Positions 21,162-27,453 of a stretch of 27,453 nt of DNA are shown piece by piece (within the stretch, counting starts at the first letter, position 1; every line of letters starts with the position of its first letter). A program made the position numbers and the translations under genes. The notes below the pieces were generated by a model. It saw only the letters and a list, made by a program, of their open reading frames with translations, did no database searches and was not told the origin of the DNA. Origin of the DNA: a virus; IMG/VR virus record IMGVR_UViG_3300046463_000235, positions 1-27,453 of that record; one strand, written 5' to 3'.

Positions 21162-22226
21162 GTGGCACTGATTCTACTAGCTTTACCTGCTTTCGGGCAG
21201 GTTCCGGTGAACGTGGGACCTGAACCAAAAACCCAGTTTCTCGACAATTCCGGCGTGCCACTGGCCTTCGGGATTGTTTGCACCTACCAAGCCGGGACTA
21301 GCACTCCATTTGCGACGTACACTGACTCGACCGGATCGGTAATGAACGCAAATCCGACGGTATTGGACGCCGGGGGCCGAGCTAACATCTGGTGGCAGAG
21401 TCCTGCTTATAAGGTGGTCCTTGCGGGCGGAGGAACGTGCGGCAGCCCAAGCAATTTGATTTGGACCGTCGATAATTTTCAGATCGGCGTGTTCTTGAAC
21501 GGGAACAATACCTGGACTGGGACGAATACGTTCAGCGGCAACGTAGTGGTCAACGGAACCTTCACGGCAAACTCGGGAGGAAGCCTCAACGGAACTTTTT
21601 CCGGCAACCCGAACTTTTCGGGAAGTCCTACGTTCTCGGGAACCATCGTCGCCAGTCAATTTCAATCGACCGTCGCAACCGGCACGCCACCCCTGATCGT
21701 CGCCAGCACGACCGAAGTAGCGAACCTGAACGTGGCCGCACTCGATGGATGCGTAACAACTGGTACGCCATCAGCAGGTGGATGGACAACAGCGAGTCAG
21801 CTTCCAGGGATTGTGTATAGCACGCCATCCTCTTCGGTGAATGCGAGCATCGGCACAGTGACAATGATTACAGTCGGCGGTAGCGATGCTACCTACCGCT
21901 TTTCCTTCTATCCGGCTGAAACAGTAGTCGGGGCCAGTTGTGCCGGAAGCACCGACATTCAGATGGTGCTTACCTTCCAAGATCCGAACGCAGTCGGAGC
22001 GAGCACCATATCAGCCCCGGCTAATTTTCATATTGCCAGCCTCGGCAATGGGACTGTCGGCCCGGCTTTCAGCTATGGTTTCGGTGCTCTTACCTTCACA
22101 CCGCCATTCAGGGCGAAGACGGGGACGGCGATTCAGTATGCAGTTACGTTCACTGCCGGAGGAAGCTGTTCTCCCGCACCGAAGTACCAAATTTTCCCGA
22201 TCTTGGAGCAGTTGACAAGTATGTAG
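21162..22226 (+). CDS. Tail-fibre-like protein with N-terminal signal-like segment
   Basis: The frame is open from 20946, but residues upstream of 21162 look non-coding and lie over the reverse-strand genes, so GTG 21162 is the first credible usual start. A rare start further upstream (ATA 21132) would give a better signal peptide with a Lys. ALILLALPAFG then Q resembles a Sec signal cut before Gln. Next is a phage fibre N-terminal domain (FLDNSGVPLAFGIVCTYQAG; TPFATYTDSTG; NPTVLDAGGRANIWW; IWTVDNFQ) known from tail fibres of podoviruses. A Gly/Asn/Thr repeat region (TFSGN, NFSGS, TFSGT) leads to a C-terminal domain shared with the 865-residue protein. Probably a receptor-binding fibre. Confidence 0.8.
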   Translation: MALILLALPAFGQVPVNVGPEPKTQFLDNSGVPLAFGIVCTYQAGTSTPFATYTDSTGSVMNANPTVLDAGGRANIWWQSPAYKVVLAGGGTCGSPSNLIWTVDNFQIGVFLNGNNTWTGTNTFSGNVVVNGTFTANSGGSLNGTFSGNPNFSGSPTFSGTIVASQFQSTVATGTPPLIVASTTEVANLNVAALDGCVTTGTPSAGGWTTASQLPGIVYSTPSSSVNASIGTVTMITVGGSDATYRFSFYPAETVVGASCAGSTDIQMVLTFQDPNAVGASTISAPANFHIASLGNGTVGPAFSYGFGALTFTPPFRAKTGTAIQYAVTFTAGGSCSPAPKYQIFPILEQLTSM

Positions 22227-22245
22227 GTCTCTATGAAAATGACCT

Positions 22246-22902
22246 ATGCTCATCTATCGTGTTATCAACAAATCCAATGGGAAAATTTACATTGGTAAAA
22301 CGCAGTCAAACAACCATCTGCTTCGGTGGAAGCAGCATATTCAACAGGCCAAAGCTGGGAGTCAATTATATTTTCACAGAGCCATCAGAAAATACGGACC
22401 AAATAACTTTGAGATTTCCATTATGAAAAGAGCCAATAATTCACTAGTGCTTGAGCGTTTGGAGCGACAATTTATAAGACTGAATCGCTCCGATGAACAT
22501 GAAATTGGCTACAATATGACGAAGGGCGGCATTGGTTTTTTTGGGAGCCATTCAATCGCCACGCGCAAGAAAATGAGCAAATCTAGGAGAGGCAATAAGT
22601 ATGCCTTGGGTGTTCGGCATTCAAGACAGGCCCGCATCAATATGGGCAAAAGTCATATCGGTAGTCATCGTTCTATGGCAACCCGGCGCAAAATAGCGCG
22701 AGCACTCATTGGTAATAAAAATCCTTTGGGAACAGTCCGCTCTAAGGCTTTTTGTCGGGCAATTAGTGCCAGATTCATTGGCAATAACTATGGGACCGGA
22801 AAACGCTCAAAGGAATTTTGTAGGCAAGTTAGCCTACGAAATATGGGCAATCGCTATAAGACTGTCTGGAAAGAACGGCTTATGAAAGGAGTTCTCACTT
22901 GA
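22246..22902 (+). CDS. GIY-YIG homing endonuclease with NUMOD3-like repeats
   Basis: The N-terminal GIY-YIG nuclease has LIYRV, the IYIGKT loop (14-19), Arg27 and His31. The catalytic Glu is near 73 (RLERQFI), and GYN lies at 88-90. The C-terminal half holds several basic NUMOD3-type DNA-binding repeats (TRKKMSKSRRGNK; SHIGSHRSMATRRKIARAL; IGNKNPLG; FIGNNYGTGKRS). Such free-standing enzymes are selfish elements copied into recipient phages by repair of the cut they make. It sits between two tail genes, is AT-richer than its neighbours, and overlaps the TTG start of the next gene (TTGA). The catalytic residues appear intact. Confidence 0.92.
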   Translation: MLIYRVINKSNGKIYIGKTQSNNHLLRWKQHIQQAKAGSQLYFHRAIRKYGPNNFEISIMKRANNSLVLERLERQFIRLNRSDEHEIGYNMTKGGIGFFGSHSIATRKKMSKSRRGNKYALGVRHSRQARINMGKSHIGSHRSMATRRKIARALIGNKNPLGTVRSKAFCRAISARFIGNNYGTGKRSKEFCRQVSLRNMGNRYKTVWKERLMKGVLT

Positions 22903-25496
22903 AGAAATTTCTCATTCTCGGATTCGCGCTTTTGATGCTTTCGGCCAGACTTCCGGCTCAGAATCGCGTTACAGCAACACTTTCGGCGGCAGCTTCGGAT
23001 TGCGCTACTACGAACGTATGCCTCGCACTTCCGATTACCACTTCAGTCGGCGGGGCGACATTCACGGTAAGCGCCAATGCATCGAGCAATACGCTGCAAT
23101 TCGAGGCTACAGCCAATGGCGGCACGACTTGGGTTGCATTAAATGTCACGCCATCGAACAGCACAACCGCCGCCAGTTCGACCACATCGACCGGCACATG
23201 GCAGGCAAATGTGGCTGGATACACATCCGTACGCATTCGCATGTCCACGCTTGTCAGCGGCACTTCGACTGTAACGCTTTCCACTTCCACCGCTTCCGCT
23301 CGGGCCGGGGGCGGCGGCGGTGGGTCGGGCACGATTGGCGGCACCATCGCAGCAACGCAAGTTGCCTTCGGATCGGCAGCCAATACGATTGCTGGCGATC
23401 CGAACTTGACGTGGGATAACACCGCGAAAGAATTGGGTGTTGGCTGCGACCCGAATACGGAAACCGATGGGTGCGTGCTTATCGGTCTTCTTGGAACGGT
23501 TACAGGCACACCTCAAGGGGACGAGTTTGCTTTGCAGGCGAATGCAGACATCACCGTAAACTCGCCTAATACCACCGCCACGGAGTTCGCTGGAAACTTT
23601 TCCGGCGTAGCTGCTCATGGAAGTGGAATTTTCGCAAGTGCTCTGTTAGGGGTTGCCGGTGGAAATACTTATGATGGAACAGGGACCGTTGCAGAAATGG
23701 ACGCTATTGTCGCTGTCGCGCCATCAAATACCGGAGGCGGAACGATTAACGTCAATCACGGCGTGAACGGCGGCGACCAGCACGGCGTCGGCTCGACACT
23801 CAACGCAGCCTATTTTGCTCCGAATCAAGGCACCGGAGCGAATGATTATGCTATCTATCTCTTAGGCGGAAAGGTCCACAACGGGGACTATGCGGCATCC
23901 TCGAATGTATGCACGGATTCTGGCAGCAACCTAACGACATCTTTATGCGCCACCGCTGGGCAGACAAACCTAATCGACATAACGCAAGCGCCTTACAACG
24001 CCGTAGGGGATGCGGTCCTAATTCCAAACGTGAGTACCACCAGCGGCCTGCCTGATGTGACCTGCGGAGCCTGTACGTTCACGGCTGGGATGGTTGGCAA
24101 GGCGATTCAGATTTATAACACGAATAATGGAAACATCCTGCACTACACCACAGTCGCCACCTTTGTCAGCTCAACTCATATAACAAGCACAATCAATGCA
24201 AGCATCACTTCGACGACAGGGCGAGCAATCATTGGCACGGAGAATCAAACCGCGATTTCCAGCGCAATCACCGCAGCCATTGCGTCAACGGTCCCGGTAA
24301 CCGTATACGCCCCCCCCGGTAATTATATGTGCAGCGGCCAGTGCGTGGCCATCACTGGAACAAATCCCATTGAATTCAGAGGAGCGGGCCTCAAGGTTAC
24401 GAACTTTTTTCATAACTACTTTGGGCTTGGGAATAATAATTTCTTCACATCTTCAAACGGAAACACCTACTGGCATGATTTCAGCGTTGGATTCGACAAG
24501 GCGGGTACGAACTCGATCCCGGCCAGCGGCTCAACAACCGACTTGATGAACCTTTACGGCACGCGAATCAGCAAAGTCGGAGTGTATAACTGGTCTGCGG
24601 TCAACAATTATTGCATGGTTTCAAACACGGATGCGGCTCGGATAGACTTCCCCATCATACAGAATTGCTTGAATGGCTTGAACCTGCTCTGGAAAAATAT
24701 TACGGTCACTGATCCTTATATCACCGTGACGAGCGGCAAAGGCATTCGCTTTTTTGATTTCACCGCAAACGTCACCGGCGGCTCGATAGGCTGTGGTTCT
24801 ACCGGGGGAACTGCGATTTCGGCAGAAGTTCAGGGAACGCCAGCCAATTACTCAATCATGGGAACAACGCTTACGGCTCCCGGTTGCACCGCCTTCACCT
24901 CAACCGCAGCAGCATCCGTCACAACGCTTCAGGGCGTGATTATCACGGCTGCGACTGGAAATTCTACTGGCATAAATATCGGCTCCACGTCCAAGGTCAT
25001 CGCGTCGGGAACCTATATTCAGTCATCCGGGACAGGCAATGGAATAAACAATTCCGGCACATACGAAGACCTTGGCGGGAATGTCTTTGCGGCTACTGGC
25101 GCGGCCAATTACACCGGGGCCGGAACCTACCTTAAAACTCCTGAAGCCGTGGGATCGGATGTTCAGCTTGCAAAGGCGGCAGCACAAACAGCCAAAACCT
25201 TGTTTACGGTAGGAACAGTCACAGCCTTCTTCCGTGTCCACATTTCCGTGGAATGCACCACGACATCGGCCTCGGCAACCGTGACGCCCGCAGTTCTGTA
25301 TACCGATACATCGAACACCGCACAGACGGTAACGGGTACGGCTGCGACGTGTACTGCTCTCGGTGCGGCAAGCAATACAAGTCAAGACGTAACTTTTCGG
25401 GCTTTGACTGCCACAACGATTCAATATCAAACTACGATTGTAAACACGCCGACGTATGACATCAGCGTGACAGTCGAGCAATTAGGGATTACTTAA
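22899..25496 (+). CDS. Large secreted-type tail/adhesin protein with beta-helix region
   Basis: TTG 22899 is preceded by AAAGGAG. The N-terminus is a classical Sec signal (MKKFLILGFALLMLSARLPA, cut near Gln21). Then come a Thr/Ser-rich beta domain (to about 135), a poly-Gly linker (GGGGGGSG) and a repeat-rich middle. A pectate-lyase-like beta-helix (about 400-750; ITAAIASTVPVTVYAPPGNY, IEFRGAGLKVTNFF) and a C-terminal domain shared with the 21162 gene complete it. There are 16 cysteines, mostly in close pairs (VTCGAC, MCSGQC), fitting disulfides outside the cytoplasm. At 865 residues it may be a receptor-binding or polysaccharide-degrading spike. A signal peptide on such a protein is unusual. 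Confidence 0.78.
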   Translation: MKKFLILGFALLMLSARLPAQNRVTATLSAAASDCATTNVCLALPITTSVGGATFTVSANASSNTLQFEATANGGTTWVALNVTPSNSTTAASSTTSTGTWQANVAGYTSVRIRMSTLVSGTSTVTLSTSTASARAGGGGGGSGTIGGTIAATQVAFGSAANTIAGDPNLTWDNTAKELGVGCDPNTETDGCVLIGLLGTVTGTPQGDEFALQANADITVNSPNTTATEFAGNFSGVAAHGSGIFASALLGVAGGNTYDGTGTVAEMDAIVAVAPSNTGGGTINVNHGVNGGDQHGVGSTLNAAYFAPNQGTGANDYAIYLLGGKVHNGDYAASSNVCTDSGSNLTTSLCATAGQTNLIDITQAPYNAVGDAVLIPNVSTTSGLPDVTCGACTFTAGMVGKAIQIYNTNNGNILHYTTVATFVSSTHITSTINASITSTTGRAIIGTENQTAISSAITAAIASTVPVTVYAPPGNYMCSGQCVAITGTNPIEFRGAGLKVTNFFHNYFGLGNNNFFTSSNGNTYWHDFSVGFDKAGTNSIPASGSTTDLMNLYGTRISKVGVYNWSAVNNYCMVSNTDAARIDFPIIQNCLNGLNLLWKNITVTDPYITVTSGKGIRFFDFTANVTGGSIGCGSTGGTAISAEVQGTPANYSIMGTTLTAPGCTAFTSTAAASVTTLQGVIITAATGNSTGINIGSTSKVIASGTYIQSSGTGNGINNSGTYEDLGGNVFAATGAANYTGAGTYLKTPEAVGSDVQLAKAAAQTAKTLFTVGTVTAFFRVHISVECTTTSASATVTPAVLYTDTSNTAQTVTGTAATCTALGAASNTSQDVTFRALTATTIQYQTTIVNTPTYDISVTVEQLGIT

Positions 25497-25497
25497 T

Positions 25498-26208
25498 ATG
25501 AAGCGCAATCTACAACTCGCTGCCTTCCTGATGACCGGCGTGCTCATCGGAAACCTTCTCGGCGGATTTGTTCACGCGCAGACCTATCTTAGTGCAGTCG
25601 AAGTCCCTCGGGGAACGATCTTACTGATGACAACTGCCTGTCCCTCTGGTTATACAGAAGTTACGGCTCTGAATGGAGCAATGCCACTTGGCACGATAGC
25701 CGCGAACGGAGATGTCGGCACAACTGGGGGAACGAACACAATCACGCCGACAGTGGCAAGCCTCACAGCGGCGGCACAGACGGTCAGCTATCCGGTGAAT
25801 GTCCCAACTATAGCTGCTGGAAGTTTCACACAACCTACAATCTCTTGGCCGGTCGGAGTGCCTACAAACGGAGCGATTGCGATTGGTACTTTTGTCAATG
25901 TAGCGACGACTACAAGCGGAAACTCGGCAGCGACAAACATTGCTGCTGGTACCGGCTCGTTGACGGCAGCAAAGGCCACGGCTCCCAATTTGACCGTGCC
26001 TGCTGAAGGGCATAGCGGTTCTCTCACTCCCCCTACAATCTCATGGCCTGCTGGCGTGCCTACGAACGCAAGTGGAGCATTTAGTGAGGGAGCAATCTCA
26101 TGGCCCGCGAATCCACCCACAAACGGGACTTCTAGCGTTACGGGCACTCTCAGCAGCTTCGACAACCGTTCGGCATGGGTGAAGGTGATCTTTTGCCAAA
26201 AAGCATGA
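25498..26208 (+). CDS. Tail-collar-like protein with Sec signal and ISWP repeats
   Basis: The ATG follows the previous stop by one base. The signal peptide is MKRNLQLAAFLMTGVLIGNL then LGGFVHA, with likely cleavage before Gln28. The mature part begins like a phage tail-collar domain (VPRGTILLMTTACPSGYTEV, GAMPLGT) and ends with its usual closing motif (SFDNRSAWVKVIFCQKA). In between are Thr/Ala-rich beta repeats, three of them built on ISWP-x-x-[VP]-PTN. The only two cysteines (48 and 233) lie near opposite ends and could form a disulfide. Collar-domain proteins are receptor-binding tips of phage tails. An export signal on one is unexpected. Confidence 0.78.
   Translation: MKRNLQLAAFLMTGVLIGNLLGGFVHAQTYLSAVEVPRGTILLMTTACPSGYTEVTALNGAMPLGTIAANGDVGTTGGTNTITPTVASLTAAAQTVSYPVNVPTIAAGSFTQPTISWPVGVPTNGAIAIGTFVNVATTTSGNSAATNIAAGTGSLTAAKATAPNLTVPAEGHSGSLTPPTISWPAGVPTNASGAFSEGAISWPANPPTNGTSSVTGTLSSFDNRSAWVKVIFCQKA
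25822..26124 (+). repeat. Three ISWP-x-x-[VP]-PTN repeats
   Basis: Copies at 25822-25869, 26017-26067 and 26074-26124 encode GSFTQPTISWPVGVPTN, GSLTPPTISWPAGVPTN and GAFSEGAISWPANPPTN. The second and third are almost adjacent, separated by only two residues. The repeats suggest a repeating beta-turn structure or an exposed binding loop. Confidence 0.75.
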
Positions 26209-26540
26209 ATCCCTGGTCGAGGTTACAGTGGGTGAACAAAAGAATCGGAAATCTGCATAAAGAGATTATTGCCCGTGAGCGAGAACGAACCAAACTGCGG
26301 GAGATCATGGCTGCCGAGCTTCGAGGCTGGCCGGATTACAAGGTGACGCGACGGGAAAGTGAAGTCTTGACCATGCTGGCCGGAAATCCGTTGCTGACGA
26401 ATAAGGAAATTGCGAACAACCTTTTCATCACCGAAAGAACGGTCAAGTTTCATATGAGTTCACTGCTCAAGAAATTCGATGCCACGGATCGGGGCCAATT
26501 GATGCAGATTTCAAGGGAACAACAGGGAGCAATCCAATGA
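26205..26540 (+). CDS. LuxR/GerE-type helix-turn-helix regulator
   Basis: The ATG overlaps the previous stop (ATGA). The C-terminal half is a standard LuxR-type DNA-binding domain: VTRRESEVLTMLAGN, LTNKEIANNLFITERTVKFH with the recognition helix at about 76-91, and MSSLLKKFDATDRGQL. The first ~40 residues form a charged coiled-coil-like helix (NKRIGNLHKEIIARERERTK) rather than a receiver or ligand domain. It is 111 residues long. This suggests a constitutive or oligomerisation-dependent transcription factor. Its position among exported tail proteins is odd. It may control late phage genes or reprogram host genes. The next gene start overlaps its stop. Confidence 0.85.
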   Translation: MNPWSRLQWVNKRIGNLHKEIIARERERTKLREIMAAELRGWPDYKVTRRESEVLTMLAGNPLLTNKEIANNLFITERTVKFHMSSLLKKFDATDRGQLMQISREQQGAIQ

Positions 26541-27202
26541 AACGGATTCTAGCACTCGCAATTCTCGCGCTTGTCGCATCTTCGGCGATGGCTTCGATTG
26601 GGCCGACGCTCCGAATCACTGCCGATCCGCAGACCGGAACGCATCAAGGCCAACTATCCTGGGTCGCGCCTGTCACTACGGGCGTTGTCTATACCGGATT
26701 CAATGTCTATCGGGCAACTTGCACCGGGACTGTAACAGCGGGAGTATGCAGCACCGATTCGACAGCCACGTTTGCGAAGATTACCGCAACCGCGCTTCCC
26801 GCTACGGCCTTGAGCTATACCGATACGCCACTTACGGCGGCAACGAGTTACATCTGGTACGTCACTTCCCTGTGCGCGACTTGCACGACAACGGAAAGCA
26901 TTCCCTCGAATCATGTGGCCGGGACAACCACAGCGAATCAGCCGCCACCGCCAGTGCTCTCTATCACTTCGGTTGCCATGAATGTCACCGGGAACACTGA
27001 AACCGTGACGGCGCAATGGACTGATACATCGGGGACCCAGCAAGCCTTTAAGTTCTCAAATGGCACGTCCTTCGTGGCGCAAGGACTTACTTCTGATCCG
27101 AGCGGGAACTTCGCACAGCGATGGACCGGGCCAGCGGGAACACCGATTATTTTCATGGTTTCCAACGCAGCGGGAATCTCCGCTAGTCAGGCGGCGAAGT
27201 GA
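26537..27202 (+). CDS. Secreted fibronectin-type-III-like protein
   Basis: The ATG overlaps the regulator's stop. A clear Sec signal (MKRILALAILALVASSAMA, cut before Ser20) precedes a fibronectin III-like domain (QGQLSWVAPVTTGVVYTGFN, VYRATCTG, SYTDTPLTAATSYIWYVTS). The proline linker NQPPPP comes next, then a second beta domain (about 141-221). Four cysteines form two close pairs (CTGTVTAGVC and CATC), consistent with disulfides after export. FnIII domains in phages usually lie on tail proteins and may bind host carbohydrate. Here it is a small stand-alone exported protein. Function unknown. Confidence 0.75.
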   Translation: MKRILALAILALVASSAMASIGPTLRITADPQTGTHQGQLSWVAPVTTGVVYTGFNVYRATCTGTVTAGVCSTDSTATFAKITATALPATALSYTDTPLTAATSYIWYVTSLCATCTTTESIPSNHVAGTTTANQPPPPVLSITSVAMNVTGNTETVTAQWTDTSGTQQAFKFSNGTSFVAQGLTSDPSGNFAQRWTGPAGTPIIFMVSNAAGISASQAAK

Positions 27203-27453
27203 ATGTGAGCATAATTAATCAAGGCATAGGCGCTTTCGGGGTCACAACCACTCCGCAGGGATCGTTGTTCCCGAGAGGGACAACTTTCGCATGGACCTCT
27301 TCCAATGTTCTCATAGCAACCGCCGTTCCCGGTCCGACAGGACTTACTTGCACTGTGACGGGAATTCAGGTCGGGGAAATAACGCTTACATTTGCGGCCA
27401 CTTTGCCCAATAATGCCATCGTTCAAAATTCACTTCCCGTGCAGGTGACAGCC
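27199..27453 (+). CDS. Ig-like (BIG2-type) protein, 3' end beyond window
   Basis: A GTG overlapping the previous stop (GTGA), or a second GTG two codons later, opens a frame that runs to the window edge (85 codons seen). The product is beta-rich, with FPRGTTFAWTSSNVLIATAV and LTCTVTGIQVGEITLTFAAT, the core pattern of bacterial Ig-like (BIG2) domains used on phage tails and bacterial adhesins. No signal peptide is seen at this start. The family assignment is by pattern only. Confidence 0.6.
   Translation, partial: MNVSIINQGIGAFGVTTTPQGSLFPRGTTFAWTSSNVLIATAVPGPTGLTCTVTGIQVGEITLTFAATLPNNAIVQNSLPVQVTA

Noticed and set aside
1-27453. CRISPR array, insertion sequence, integrase or attachment site
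   Set aside because: No regularly spaced repeats, transposase, recombinase or tRNA-flanking direct repeat could be seen on either strand.

Overview
The window is almost wholly viral. It carries the DNA-packaging, head, tail and ejection genes of a P22-like short-tailed (podovirus-type) double-stranded DNA phage or prophage. No integrase, repressor, replication, lysozyme or clearly bacterial gene is visible, so lytic phage and prophage cannot be told apart. The host is not shown directly. Moderate GC, frequent TTG and GTG starts, and Sec signal peptides cleaved just before Gln, together with soil-phage-like tail domains, make an Acidobacteriota-type soil host a reasonable guess, but this is inference only.

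Layout: (1) Positions 1-865, minus strand: four small genes (a one-helix membrane peptide, an 80-residue protein, a zinc-ribbon protein and a Cys/Asp-rich protein cut by the edge). They diverge from the late genes across a short region with TGAC half-sites. (2) Positions 979-5926, plus: small terminase, a 35-residue linker ORF, adenine methyltransferase, large terminase, a Tat-signal protein, a histidine phosphatase, five very small proteins and a GroES-like co-chaperonin. (3) Positions 5907-11111: portal, three small proteins, scaffold, one small protein, then the coat gene with its own structured leader. (4) Positions 11162-16561: two structural candidates, a reversed HNH endonuclease, and gp4-like and gp10-like head-closure/tail proteins. 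(5) Positions 16558-20867: small proteins, a GNAT-like protein and three ejection-type internal proteins. (6) Positions 20837-21105, minus: a two-gene micro-operon. (7) Positions 21162-27453: tail-fibre-like and adhesin-like proteins, a GIY-YIG endonuclease and a LuxR-type regulator, running off the right edge.

The genes are extremely tightly packed. Most junctions are ATGA, TAATG, TTGA or GTGA overlaps, so translation is probably coupled through long late transcripts. Terminase, portal, scaffold, coat, gp4-like, gp10-like and ejection proteins together give a complete P22-type head and injection machine. The GroES-like protein may help coat folding.

The most unusual points are four. A short C-terminal motif (consensus [KR]-[LI]-S-x-L-A-R-A) is shared by four unrelated neighbouring proteins, written with different codons. 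A run of tail-region proteins has Sec-type signal peptides and paired cysteines, alongside a Tat-signal protein near the terminase. The gp10-like protein contains a duplicated inserted domain. Small reverse-strand units with palindromic control-like DNA sit inside the late operon.
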